This document shows positions 24,464-33,468 of a stretch of 64,000 nt of DNA, piece after piece. The translations under genes and the position numbers were made by a program. The notes under the pieces are model-generated. The model searched no databases, had not been told where the DNA came from, and worked only from the letters and a program-made list of their open reading frames with translations. The DNA lies in the NCBI RefSeq assembly GCF_014843005.1, contig NZ_JACYXM010000003.1:248001-312000 (forward strand). Direction: 5' to 3'. The stretch comes from Rhodanobacter sp. DHG33. GTDB taxonomy: Bacteria; Pseudomonadota; Gammaproteobacteria; Xanthomonadales; Rhodanobacteraceae. Positions within the stretch are counted from its first letter, which is position 1, and the number at the start of each line of letters is the position of its first letter.

Positions 24464-25498
24464 TCAGTCCCCGCCTACGCGCACCACCAGCTTGCCTGCG
24501 TTGCGTCCCTCGAGCAGGCCGATGAAGGCGTCCGGTGCCTGCTCGAGGCCGTCCACCACATCCTCGCGCGTCTTCACCTGGCCTGCCGCGATCCACTCGC
24601 CCATCTCGCGGCGGAAATCGGCGAAACGCGTGGCGTAGTGGTCGAGTATCACGAAGCCCTGCATGCGGATGCGCTTCTGCAGCACGGTGGAGAGCAGGGC
24701 GGGGCGATGGTCGGGGCCGGCCGGCGCCGCGTCGTCGTTGTAGTGCGCGATGATGCCGCACACCGGCACGCGGGCATGGTTGTTGAGCAGGGGCAACGCG
24801 GCGTCCAGCACCTCGCCGCCCACGCTCTCGAAGTAGACGTCGATGCCGTCCGGGCAGGCTTCGGCGAGGCGCTTGGCCAACTGCGGTGCGTGGCGGTCGA
24901 GGCAGGCGTCGTAGCCCAGTTCTTCCACCGCGAGACGGCACTTGTCCGCACCGCCGGCAATGCCGATCACGCGCGCGCCCTTGAGCCTGGCGAGCTGGCC
25001 CACCACGGCCCCCACCGCACCGGTGGCGGCGCCCACCACCACGGTCTCGCCCGGCTGCGGCTGGCCGATGTCGAGCAGACCGACATAGGCGGTGAACGCG
25101 GTCATGCCCAGTGCGCCCAGTGCCAGCGAAGGCTGCGGCATGTCGCCGAGCGGTGTGAGGCCACTGCCGTCGGACAACGCATAGTCCTGCCAGCCGGCGT
25201 TGCCAAGTACCAGGTCGCCGACGCGGAAATCCGGATGGCGCGAGACCACCACACGGTTCACCGTACCGCCCGCCATCGGCGCACCCACGGCTACCGCGGG
25301 CGCGTAGCTGGCGCCTGCGGCGTTCATCAGGTTGCGCATGTAGGGATCGAGCGAGAGGTACAGGGTGCGCAGCAGCACCTGGCCGTCCTGCGGCTCGGGT
25401 ACGGGCGCTTCATCGAGACGGAAATCCTGCGGTGCGGGCTTGCCGTGCGGACGCGCGGCGAGCAGCACGCGACGATTGACCTGGGGAGTTTGCGGCAT
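24464..25498 (-). CDS. MDR-family NADP-dependent oxidoreductase
   Basis: The 344-residue zinc-independent medium-chain reductase is of the CurA/YncB/leukotriene B4 dehydrogenase type. LYLSLDPYMRNLM is the N-terminal family motif. The Rossmann stretch is VVVGAATGAVGAVVGQLA, followed by VIGIAGGADKC for NADP binding, and FESVGGEVLDA is typical. These enzymes reduce activated double bonds of enones and aldehydes. The start follows AGGAG. It is the last gene of the efflux operon, 31 bases after the SDR gene, suggesting a role in detoxifying electrophiles. Confidence 0.9.
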   Translation of the reverse strand: MPQTPQVNRRVLLAARPHGKPAPQDFRLDEAPVPEPQDGQVLLRTLYLSLDPYMRNLMNAAGASYAPAVAVGAPMAGGTVNRVVVSRHPDFRVGDLVLGNAGWQDYALSDGSGLTPLGDMPQPSLALGALGMTAFTAYVGLLDIGQPQPGETVVVGAATGAVGAVVGQLARLKGARVIGIAGGADKCRLAVEELGYDACLDRHAPQLAKRLAEACPDGIDVYFESVGGEVLDAALPLLNNHARVPVCGIIAHYNDDAAPAGPDHRPALLSTVLQKRIRMQGFVILDHYATRFADFRREMGEWIAAGQVKTREDVVDGLEQAPDAFIGLLEGRNAGKLVVRVGGD

Positions 25499-25529
25499 GG
25501 GGTGGCTCCTCTGTGGGAAAGGGTGCGTG

Positions 25530-26270
25530 TTACCACGCGATGCGCTGGCCGTCGCGCAGCAGCGCGCCGTTGATGCCGGGTTCGGGCTGGCAGGCAGCGG
25601 CGACCACGCTGGCGGCGCCGCGTTCCACCGGTCCGCCGCCGGGGCCACCGAGGCCGGTGGCTAGCCAGCCGGGACAGACCGCGTTGACCAGGATGCCACT
25701 GCCGGCGAGTTCGGCGGCGAGCGCGCGGGTATAGGCGTTGAGCGCAGCCTTGGAGACGCGGTAGGCGGGATAGCCGATGGCGTCGGGTGCGGTGACGCCG
25801 GCGCAGCCGCTGGTGACATTGACGATGCGACCGTAGCGGTGCCGGCGCATCAGCGGCAGCACCGCGCTGCTGAGCTGCCATGCGCCGAGCAGGTTGGTTT
25901 CCAGCGCGGCGCGAACGTCGGTGGCCCCGGCGCTCTCGGCACGTGCGGTGCTGTCGGCGTAGCCGCCGGCGTTGTTCACCAGCACATCGAGGCGGCCGTG
26001 TTCGCGTTCTATCCAGGCGGCGAGTTCGGCGATCTGCGTTGCATCGGTGATGTCCAGCGGCACGGCCGTGACGTCACCGGCGATCTGCTTCGCGGCGTGC
26101 CGACCCTTGGCGAGATCGCGCGCCCCCAGCAGCACGCTGTAGCCGCGCGCAGCGAGCTGGCGCGCCACTTCGAAACCCAGCCCGCGGTTCGCACCGCTGA
26201 CCAGGGCCACGCGATGTACACCGGAGATGGGCGGCGCGTCCTGCGCCGCGGGCTGGCGCGTCCTGCTCAT
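25530..26270 (-). CDS. SDR family NAD(P)-dependent oxidoreductase
   Basis: This 246-residue classical short-chain dehydrogenase resembles carbonyl reductases. SGANRGLGFEVAR is the cofactor motif, NNAGG the structural motif, and the catalytic set is Ser in NVTSGCAG with YRVSK (Tyr and Lys). Substrate is unknown. The start at 26270 overlaps the outer-membrane factor stop by four bases (ATGA), so it belongs to the efflux operon. A slightly longer start at 26306 would intrude further into that gene. Confidence 0.9.
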   Translation of the reverse strand: MSRTRQPAAQDAPPISGVHRVALVSGANRGLGFEVARQLAARGYSVLLGARDLAKGRHAAKQIAGDVTAVPLDITDATQIAELAAWIEREHGRLDVLVNNAGGYADSTARAESAGATDVRAALETNLLGAWQLSSAVLPLMRRHRYGRIVNVTSGCAGVTAPDAIGYPAYRVSKAALNAYTRALAAELAGSGILVNAVCPGWLATGLGGPGGGPVERGAASVVAAACQPEPGINGALLRDGQRIAW

Positions 26271-27715
26271 GGCACGGCGGCCACCGGAGTGGCGACCGGC
26301 GCGCAATGCGCGTCGTCACCGCAGGCCTGCCAGCCACCGCCCAGCGCCTTGTAGAGCGCCACAGCACGCGTGTCGATGGCAGCTTGTGCCTGTGCCAGCG
26401 CGTCATCCGCGGCGAGCTGCACGCGCTGGGCGTCGAGCAGTTCGAGGTAGCCGGTGGCGCCCTGTTCGTAACGCACCTTGGCCAGCTCGGCAGCGCGCTG
26501 GCTCTGCTGTGCCTGCGCGAGCAGCTTCTCGACGCGATCATGCTGCAGGTTGTAGCCCACCACGGCGTTGTCCACGTCTTCGACGGCTTCCAGCACGGTG
26601 CGCTGGTAGTTGGCCTGCGCGGCATCGGTGCGCGCTTCGGCGGCATGCAGTTCGCTGCGTACCCGCTGCACGTTGAGGCCGTTCCAGGTGATGCTGGGCG
26701 CGATCGACCAGGCACGCGAAGACGGGCCGCCGAAATCGTTGCTGCGCCCGGCGAGGAAACCGAGGAAGCCGCCCAGCGAGACATGCGGGAAGAAATCCGC
26801 CTTGGCCACGCCGATGCGCGCGTTGGCGGCGGCGTATTCGCGTTCGGCGATGCGCACGTCGGGCCGCCGCGCCAGCACGTCGCCCGCGGCGCCGATGGGC
26901 AGCACGGCATCGATGGGCTTGAACGTCTGCGGCGAGACGTCGACGTCCAGCGCGCCGGGCTGTTCGCCCAGGAGCACGGCGAGTCGGTACTCGTCGGCAT
27001 GCGCCTGCATGTCGAGCAGGGGCAGTTGCGCCTGTGCCGCGCTGAGCTGCGCCTCGGCGCTGGCCACGTCCTGGTCGGAGGCCGTGCCCACTTCGGCGCG
27101 GGCGCGGATCAGCTTCAGCGTGTCCTGCTGGTTGGCGATGTCGCGGTTGGCGATCGCCTGCCGCTGCTGCGTGCCGCGCAGGTCGAAGTAGTTGCGCGCC
27201 ACTTCGGCGAACAGGCTCACCTGCGCATCCTGCAGTCCCGCTTCGCTGGCGCCGAGGTCGGCGTGCGCGGCTTCCACCGAGCGGCGCACGCCGCCGAACA
27301 CGTCGATTTCCCAGCTGGCGTCGAAGCCGGCCTGGTAGGCGGTGACCGTGCTGCGCTGGGTATCGAAGCCCGGCGTCTGCTCACGGCTGCGGCTGTACGA
27401 AACACCGGCCTGCACGTCGGGCAGGTACTGGGATTTCGCACCGCCGAGGAGGGCGCGCGATTCGGCCAGCCGCGCTTGCGCGATGCGCAGATCGAGGTTG
27501 CCGGCGGCGGCGCGCTGGATCAGCGCGTCGAGCATCGGGTCACCGAACTGCTTCCACCATTGGGCCTGGAACTGCGTGGCGCTTTCGCGCGCCGCGTCGA
27601 TGCCCTGCAGTTGTGGCGCGGGCGTGGTCGGCGCCTTGTAGTCGGGGCCGATGCTGGCGCAACCGGCCAGCACCAGGGCGGCGAACAACGCGGTATTGCG
27701 AAGCAAGCTTTTCAT
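26267..27715 (-). CDS. efflux outer-membrane factor (NodT/OprM family lipoprotein)
   Basis: The product has 482 residues. The lipobox LVLAGC places the lipidated Cys at residue 19, followed by IGPDYKAP, the canonical start of NodT-family factors. Two repeated outer-membrane efflux protein domains follow; each has a long helical pair (for example DLRIAQARLAESRALL and AELAKVRYEQGATGYLELLDA). It forms the trimeric outer-membrane tunnel of the RND pump encoded just upstream (1-base gap). Confidence 0.94.
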   Translation of the reverse strand: MKSLLRNTALFAALVLAGCASIGPDYKAPTTPAPQLQGIDAARESATQFQAQWWKQFGDPMLDALIQRAAAGNLDLRIAQARLAESRALLGGAKSQYLPDVQAGVSYSRSREQTPGFDTQRSTVTAYQAGFDASWEIDVFGGVRRSVEAAHADLGASEAGLQDAQVSLFAEVARNYFDLRGTQQRQAIANRDIANQQDTLKLIRARAEVGTASDQDVASAEAQLSAAQAQLPLLDMQAHADEYRLAVLLGEQPGALDVDVSPQTFKPIDAVLPIGAAGDVLARRPDVRIAEREYAAANARIGVAKADFFPHVSLGGFLGFLAGRSNDFGGPSSRAWSIAPSITWNGLNVQRVRSELHAAEARTDAAQANYQRTVLEAVEDVDNAVVGYNLQHDRVEKLLAQAQQSQRAAELAKVRYEQGATGYLELLDAQRVQLAADDALAQAQAAIDTRAVALYKALGGGWQACGDDAHCAPVATPVAAVP

Positions 27716-27716
27716 C

Positions 27717-30700
27717 TCAATGTCCCTCCAGCGCCGGCAAGCCGTTCGCCTGCGCGTGCTTGCGCGCTTCGCGGCGTTCCACCAGCGCGCGAATCACGAC
27801 GTAGAACAACGGGGTGTAAATCAGCCCGAACAGGGTGACGCCGAGCATGCCGGAGAACACCGCCACGCCCATCGCGTGGCGCATTTCCGCGCCGGCGCCG
27901 TGCGAAGTCACCAGCGGCACCACGCCCATGATGAAGGCGATCGACGTCATCAGGATCGGGCGCAGTCGCAGGCGGGCGGCTTCCAGCACCGCCTCGTGGC
28001 GGCTCATGCCTTCGTGCTGGCGTTCGCGGGCGAACTCCACAATCAGGATCGCGTTCTTGCAGGCCAGGCCCACCAGCACGATCAGGCCGATCTGGGTGAA
28101 GATGTTGTTGTCGCCGCCCGACAGCCACACGCCGGCGATCGCGGAGAGCAGCACCATCGGCACGATCAAGATCACCGCCAGCGGCAGCGACCAGCTCTCG
28201 TACAGCGAGGACAGCACCAGAAACACCAGCAGCACGCACAACGGAAACACCAGCACCGCGGTGTTGCCGGCGAGGATCTGCTGGTAGGTGAGGTCGGTCC
28301 ACTCGAAGCTCATGCCGTTCGGCAGGATCTGCTGCGCCAGCTTCTCGATGGCCGCCTGCGCCTGCCCCGAGCTGTAGCCCGGCGCCGGGCCGCCGTTGAT
28401 CTCGGCGGTGGGGTAGCCGTTGTAGTGCTGCACGCGATCGGGACCCGCGCCGTGCGCCACGGTGACGAAGGAGCCCAGCGGCACCATCTCGCCGCGCGCG
28501 TTGCGCGTCTTCAGCTGGTTGATGTCTTCGAGATCGTGGCGGAACGAGGGCTCGGCGGACAGGTTCACCTGGTAGGTGCGGCCGAAGCGGTTGAAGTCGT
28601 TGACGTAGAGCGAGCCGAGGTAGGCCTGCATGGTCTCGTACACGTCGCCCAGGTTCACGCCTTCGGCCTTGGCCTTCTCGCGGTCCACGTCCACGTCCAC
28701 CTGCGGCACGTTGACCTGGAAGCTGGAGAACAGCCCAGCCAGCGCGGGGTCCTTGCGGCTCGCCGCGATCAGGTTCTGCGTCTGCTTGTACAGCTCGTCG
28801 AAGCCGAGCTGGCCGCGGTCTTCCACCTGCATGCGGAAACCACCGATCGTGCCCAGGCCCATCACCGGCGGCGGCGGGAAGATCGCGATGTAGGCGTCCT
28901 GGATGGAGGCGAACTTCGCATTCAACGCGCCCGCGATGGCGCCGGCGGAAAGGTCCGCGCTGCGCCGTTCCTCGAACGGTTTCAGCGTCACGAACACGAT
29001 GCCGGCGTTGCTGCTGTTGGTGAAGCCGTTCACCGACAGGCCGGGGAAGGCCACCGCGCTCTGCACGCCGGGCTGCTTCAGCGCGATTGCGCTCATGCGC
29101 TTGATCACGTCTTCGGTGCGGTCCAGCGAAGCGGCGTCAGGCAGCTGCGCGAACGACACGAGGTATTGCTTGTCCTGCGTCGGCACGAAGCCGGTGGGTA
29201 CGTGCCAGAAGCCGAACGCGGTGAGCGCGATCAGCGCTGCATACACCACCAGCGCGGCCCCGCCCTTGCCCTGCAGCTTGCGCGTGCCTTCCACGTAGCG
29301 CTCCGCGCCACGATGGAACAGGCGGTTGAACGGACGGAACAGCCAACCGAACAGGCGGTCGATGGCGCGGGTGAGGCGGTCCTTTGGCGCACCGTGCGGC
29401 AGCAGCAGGATGGCTGCCATCGCCGGGCTCAAGGTCAGCGAGTTGAACGCCGAGATCACCGTGGAGATCGCGATGGTCAGCGCGAACTGGCGGTAGAACT
29501 CGCCGGTTAGGCCGCTGATGAAAGCGGTAGGGATGAACACCGCGCACAGCACCAGCGCCGTTGCCACGATCGGTCCGGTGACCTCGCGCATTGCCTTGCG
29601 CGTGGCTTCCTTCGGCGTCTGGCCGAGCTCGATGTGGCGCTCCACGTTTTCCACCACCACGATGGCGTCGTCCACCACGATGCCGATCGCCAGCACCATG
29701 CCGAACAGCGACAGCGCGTTGAGCGAGAAGCCCACCACGTACATCACCGCGAAGGTGCCGATCAGCGACACCGGCACCGCGATCAGCGGAATGACCGAGG
29801 CGCGCCAAGTCTGCAGGAACAAGATCACCACCAGCACCACCAGCAGGATCGCCTCCAGCAGGGTGTGCGCCACCGCCTCGATGGAGCCGCGAACGAACAC
29901 CGTGGGGTCGTACACGATGTGGTACTCGATGCCCTGCGGGAACTCCTTCTTCAACTGCGCCATGGTGGCGCGCACCTCGTCGGAGATCTGGATGGCGTTG
30001 GAGCCGGGCCGCGCGAAGATCGGAATGGCCACTGCGGGCTGGTTGTCCAGCAGGCTGCGCAGCGCGTACTGGTCGGAACCCAGCTCCACCCGCGCCACGT
30101 CGCCCAGGTGCACCACGGCGCCGTCGGCGTCGGTGCGCAGCACGATGTTGCGGAAATCGTCCACCGTGCTCAGGCGGCCCTGCGTGTTGATGTTGAGCTG
30201 GAAGTCGGCGTTGCTGCGCACCGGCGGTGCGTTCAGCGCGCCGGCGGCCACCTGTACGTTCTGCTCGCGGATCGCGTTCGCCACGTCGCCGGTGGTGAGG
30301 CCGCGCTGGGCCAGCCGGTCCGGGTTGAGCCACACGCGCATGGAGTATTCGCCGGCGCCGAAGATCTGCACGTCGCCGACACCGTTCAACCGGCTCAGCA
30401 CGTCCTTCACGTGCAGCCGTGCGTAGTTCGACAGGTACAGCATGTCGTAGCGCTGATCGGGCGAGGTGAGGTGCACCACCATGGTGAGGTCGGGCGAACT
30501 CTTCTGCGTGGTCACGCCGAGGCGCTGCACTTCCTCGGGCAGGCGCGGCAGCGCCTGCGACACGCGGTTCTGCACTTCCACCTGGGCGTCGTTGAGATTG
30601 GTGCCCAGCGCGAAAGTCACGGTGAGCGTCATCACGCCGTCGCTGGTGGCTTGCGAGGAGGTGTAGAGCATGCCTTCCACGCCGTTGATCTGGGTTTCCA

Positions 30701-30902
30701 GCGGCGTGGCGACGGTCTCGGCGATCACCTTGGGGTTGGCGCCGGGATAGTTGGCGCGCACCACCACGGTGGGCGGCACCACTTCGGGATATTCGCTGAT
30801 CGGCAACTGGAAGACCGCGATGCTGCCGGTGATGACGAACAGCAGCGAAAGCACCGCGGCCATGATGGGCCGGTCGACGAAAAACTGGGCGATGTTTTTC
30901 AT
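27717..30902 (-). CDS. RND multidrug efflux permease (HAE1 family, MexF-like)
   Basis: This 1061-residue inner-membrane proton-driven pump begins FFVDRPIMAAVLSLLFVITG. It has the usual 12 membrane segments and two large periplasmic loops. The proton relay Asp pair is visible in AIGIVVDDAIVVVENVERH. The pairing with a LysR regulator and oxidoreductases resembles MexF, BpeF and OqxB. Typical substrates are phenicols, quinolones and trimethoprim, but specificity is not readable. The permease follows the adaptor gene after an inverted REP pair. Confidence 0.95.
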   Translation of the reverse strand: MKNIAQFFVDRPIMAAVLSLLFVITGSIAVFQLPISEYPEVVPPTVVVRANYPGANPKVIAETVATPLETQINGVEGMLYTSSQATSDGVMTLTVTFALGTNLNDAQVEVQNRVSQALPRLPEEVQRLGVTTQKSSPDLTMVVHLTSPDQRYDMLYLSNYARLHVKDVLSRLNGVGDVQIFGAGEYSMRVWLNPDRLAQRGLTTGDVANAIREQNVQVAAGALNAPPVRSNADFQLNINTQGRLSTVDDFRNIVLRTDADGAVVHLGDVARVELGSDQYALRSLLDNQPAVAIPIFARPGSNAIQISDEVRATMAQLKKEFPQGIEYHIVYDPTVFVRGSIEAVAHTLLEAILLVVLVVILFLQTWRASVIPLIAVPVSLIGTFAVMYVVGFSLNALSLFGMVLAIGIVVDDAIVVVENVERHIELGQTPKEATRKAMREVTGPIVATALVLCAVFIPTAFISGLTGEFYRQFALTIAISTVISAFNSLTLSPAMAAILLLPHGAPKDRLTRAIDRLFGWLFRPFNRLFHRGAERYVEGTRKLQGKGGAALVVYAALIALTAFGFWHVPTGFVPTQDKQYLVSFAQLPDAASLDRTEDVIKRMSAIALKQPGVQSAVAFPGLSVNGFTNSSNAGIVFVTLKPFEERRSADLSAGAIAGALNAKFASIQDAYIAIFPPPPVMGLGTIGGFRMQVEDRGQLGFDELYKQTQNLIAASRKDPALAGLFSSFQVNVPQVDVDVDREKAKAEGVNLGDVYETMQAYLGSLYVNDFNRFGRTYQVNLSAEPSFRHDLEDINQLKTRNARGEMVPLGSFVTVAHGAGPDRVQHYNGYPTAEINGGPAPGYSSGQAQAAIEKLAQQILPNGMSFEWTDLTYQQILAGNTAVLVFPLCVLLVFLVLSSLYESWSLPLAVILIVPMVLLSAIAGVWLSGGDNNIFTQIGLIVLVGLACKNAILIVEFARERQHEGMSRHEAVLEAARLRLRPILMTSIAFIMGVVPLVTSHGAGAEMRHAMGVAVFSGMLGVTLFGLIYTPLFYVVIRALVERREARKHAQANGLPALEGH

Positions 30903-30936
30903 GGGATTACCTTGTGGTCACGCCGCACGGGCCCGT

Positions 30937-31053
30937 CCTTCTCCCGTCGGGAGAAGGTGCCTGCAGGGCGGATGAGGGTTCGGCGAAGCTTCGAGGGGGC
31001 GTGCTGGCCTTGTCCTCATCCGCCTGCCGGCGCCCTCTCGCGGGAAGAGAGGG
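30937..31053. repeat. inverted pair of REP-like elements (REPIN) at the adaptor-permease junction
   Basis: Unit 1 has a perfect hairpin CCTTCTCCC (30937-30945), loop GTC, GGGAGAAGG (30949-30957), then a GCAGGGCGGATGAGGG tail. Unit 2, in inverse orientation, has CCTCATCCGCCTGC (31014-31027) followed by hairpin CCCTCTC (31033-31039) and GAGAGGG (31047-31053). The tails match after inversion. The second unit lies inside the adaptor gene and encodes its last residues and stop. Confidence 0.75.
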
Positions 31054-32302
31054 ATGCTGCGATGGAAGTGGTTGCGGCTCGGCCGGCCTGCGCCGTGTCG
31101 GCGTCGTGCGAGGCGGGAGCGGTCGCGTCGACTACCGCCTTGTCCTGCTTGTCGAGCTGGTAGTCCATCGCCACCTGCTGCGGATTCACTTCGGCACCGG
31201 GGCGCACGCGCTGCAGACCGTTCACCACCACCACGTCGCCGGGCGCCAGGCCGCTGTCGATCACGCGCAGGCCGTGGAACAGCGCGCCAGTGCTGACCTT
31301 GCGGTACTCCACCTTGTGCTGGGTGTCGACCACGTAGACGAACTGGTTGCCGAGGTCGGTGCCCACCGCACGATCGTCGATCAGCAGGCGTGGCTGGGGC
31401 TGGCCGCTCTGCAGGCGGATGCGCGCGTAAAGGCCGGGAGTGAACAGGCTGTCCTTGTTGTCGAACACCGCGCGCAGCCGCATGGTGCCGGAATCGGTAT
31501 GCAGCTGGTTGTCGACGAAGTCGATGCGGCCGGCGTGCGGGTAGCCGTTCTCGTCGGACAGTTCCATCGCCGCTTCGATGTGCGGGCTGTTGCCGCCGTG
31601 CGTGGCATCGGCGCGCACATGGTCGAGCTTCAGCCAGGTGTGTTCGTCCACGTCGAAGTACACGTACACCGGGTTCACCGAGACCACGCTGGTCAGTACG
31701 TCGCCGCTGCCGACCAGGTTGCCGGGAGTGATGCGTACGTTGCTGACGCGGCCGTCGATGGGCGAGCGCACCTCGGTGTAGCCGAGATTGAGTTTTGCCG
31801 TGGCGAGCGCGGCATCGGCGGCGGCCAGTGCCGCGTCGGCACTTTGTGCGGCCGTGGCCAGGCTGTCGGCTTCCTGCTGCGAGATCGCACGCTGGTCGAG
31901 CAGACGGCGCGCACGCTGGGCGTTGACCTCGGCCAATGCATGTTCCGCCAGCGCCTGGGTGCGGGTGGCGGTAAGGCGGTCGACTTCGGCCTGGAAGGGA
32001 CGCGGGTCGATGCGGAACAGCACGTCGCCCTTGTGCACCAGCGCGCCTTCCTTGAACGCCACGGATTCGACGTAGCCGCCCACCCGCGGGCGCAGTTCCA
32101 CGCTGTCCACCGCCTGCACGCGGCCGGTGAAGTCGGCGCTGTTGCTCACCGGGCGCAGCAGGGCACGGGCTACAGTCACCTCGGGCAGGGCGGCACCGGC
32201 ACCAACGTCCTGGGCGTGGGTGCCGCCATGTTCGCCAAGCAGGGCCCAGCTGCCGGCGACGGTCGCAACGACGAGTCCGGACAGGATCAGATTCTTCTTC
32301 AT
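31016..32302 (-). CDS. RND efflux periplasmic adaptor (MexE/AcrA family)
   Basis: The 428-residue membrane fusion protein has an N-terminal signal/anchor, a biotinyl-lipoyl-like pair (VELRPRVGGYVESVAFKEG and TEVRSPIDGRVSNVRITPG), a central helical hairpin, a beta-barrel and a membrane-proximal domain. It links the pump to the outer-membrane factor. The start ATG at 32302 follows GGGAG at 7 bases; a GTG two codons upstream is less likely. The last 13 residues (ASLSSRERAPAGG) and the stop are encoded by a REP-like repeat, so the original C-terminus has been replaced or extended. Confidence 0.93.
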   Translation of the reverse strand: MKKNLILSGLVVATVAGSWALLGEHGGTHAQDVGAGAALPEVTVARALLRPVSNSADFTGRVQAVDSVELRPRVGGYVESVAFKEGALVHKGDVLFRIDPRPFQAEVDRLTATRTQALAEHALAEVNAQRARRLLDQRAISQQEADSLATAAQSADAALAAADAALATAKLNLGYTEVRSPIDGRVSNVRITPGNLVGSGDVLTSVVSVNPVYVYFDVDEHTWLKLDHVRADATHGGNSPHIEAAMELSDENGYPHAGRIDFVDNQLHTDSGTMRLRAVFDNKDSLFTPGLYARIRLQSGQPQPRLLIDDRAVGTDLGNQFVYVVDTQHKVEYRKVSTGALFHGLRVIDSGLAPGDVVVVNGLQRVRPGAEVNPQQVAMDYQLDKQDKAVVDATAPASHDADTAQAGRAATTSIAASLSSRERAPAGG

Positions 32303-32364
32303 GTTCACTCTCCCTGGAGTGGGTCGTGCGGCGTTGCAGCACGATGGGGGAGGCGAATAATAGA

Positions 32365-32380
32365 TGTACCGATTAGTACA
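32365..32380. promoter_or_regulatory. putative operator upstream of the RND efflux operon
   Basis: TGTAC (32365-32369) and GTACA (32376-32380) form an inverted repeat around CGATTA. It lies 63-78 bases upstream of the adaptor start, in the gap shared with a divergent LysR gene. The core GTACCGAT matches the TetR operator at 10260-10267, and the right arm GTAC resembles its other half. It may bind a TetR-type or the LysR regulator; not resolved. Confidence 0.45.
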
Positions 32381-32436
32381 GAAAAATCCTATTTCGTGAA
32401 CTCCACTCGTGACAGCCAGGCACGAATGACGTCACA

Positions 32437-33468
32437 ATGTCAGGCATGGAAGATTTTTCAGCAATAACGAGCTTCGTCCGCGTGGTGGAGGCCCGCAGTT
32501 TTGCGGCTGCCGCCGTGCAACTGGGCATGACCCCGTCCGGGGTGAGCCGTGCCGTATCGCGCTTGGAGGAGCAGATCGGCGTACGTCTGCTGTTCCGCAG
32601 CACGCGTGCGCTGCGGCTCACCGACGACGGCGAATCGTTCTATCAGCGCTGCAAGGCGATCCTCGCCGACCTCGGCGAGGCGGTGGATGCGCTTAACTAC
32701 GCCCGCAACAAGCCCAAGGGCAAGCTGCGCGTGGCGGTGAACGTCTCGGTGGGGCGCGCCGCGCTGATTCCCAACCTCGCCGACTTCGAGGCGCGCTATC
32801 CCGACATCCGGCTCGAGCTGTCGATGAGCGACCGCAACATCGGCCTGATCGAGGAGGGCATCGACTGCGCGATCCGTATGGGCGAGCTGGAGGATTCCAA
32901 CCTGATCGCGCGCAAGCTCGGCTATTTCAGCAACGTGCTGTGCGCCGCGCCTGCCTATCTGGAGCGCCATGGCGCGCCGGTCACCATCGCCGACCTCGCG
33001 CAGCACCGCTGCATCAACTACGTCTATCCCACCAGTGGCCGCCCCTACCAGTGGCAATTCGACACGCCGGACGGCCGCATCGCGCTGGACATCGACGCAC
33101 ACCTGCTGATCAACGACGGCGAATCGGTGATCCAGGCGGCGATGGCCGGGCTGGGCATCATCCAGGTGCCGCACTGGCTGGCCGCATGCGCCATCAGCAT
33201 GGGCAAGCTGCAAGTGATCATGGAGGACACCATCTGCACCGGCTCGCCGGTGTGGCTGGTCTACCCGCAGAAGAAGCATCTCTCCGCGCGCGTGCAGGCC
33301 TTCCTGGAATGGGTGCACGAGCTGTTCGAGCGTACCAACCTGCCCGCGTGCAAGCTGGGCATGGCGCTACCGCGCAAGGGCGCCGTCCAGGCGCCCGGCG
33401 ATGTCGATACCGCTCACATGCCAGCCGGCATCAACAGCAGCAAGGCTGCGCCCAGCGCGATGCGGTAG
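32437..33468 (+). CDS. LysR family transcriptional regulator, divergent from the RND operon
   Basis: The 343-residue protein has an N-terminal winged HTH (residues about 4-62; SFAAAAVQLGMTPSGVSRAV) and a LysR substrate domain (about 90-295; RVAVNVSVGRAALIPNLADF, GIDCAIRMGEL). It is the likely activator or repressor of the efflux operon, by analogy to MexT/BpeT. A start at 32446 is equally possible. The C-terminal 30 residues are unlike the family and overlap the convergent uppP gene by 55 bases, so the natural stop may have been lost or extended. Confidence 0.9.
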   Translation: MSGMEDFSAITSFVRVVEARSFAAAAVQLGMTPSGVSRAVSRLEEQIGVRLLFRSTRALRLTDDGESFYQRCKAILADLGEAVDALNYARNKPKGKLRVAVNVSVGRAALIPNLADFEARYPDIRLELSMSDRNIGLIEEGIDCAIRMGELEDSNLIARKLGYFSNVLCAAPAYLERHGAPVTIADLAQHRCINYVYPTSGRPYQWQFDTPDGRIALDIDAHLLINDGESVIQAAMAGLGIIQVPHWLAACAISMGKLQVIMEDTICTGSPVWLVYPQKKHLSARVQAFLEWVHELFERTNLPACKLGMALPRKGAVQAPGDVDTAHMPAGINSSKAAPSAMR

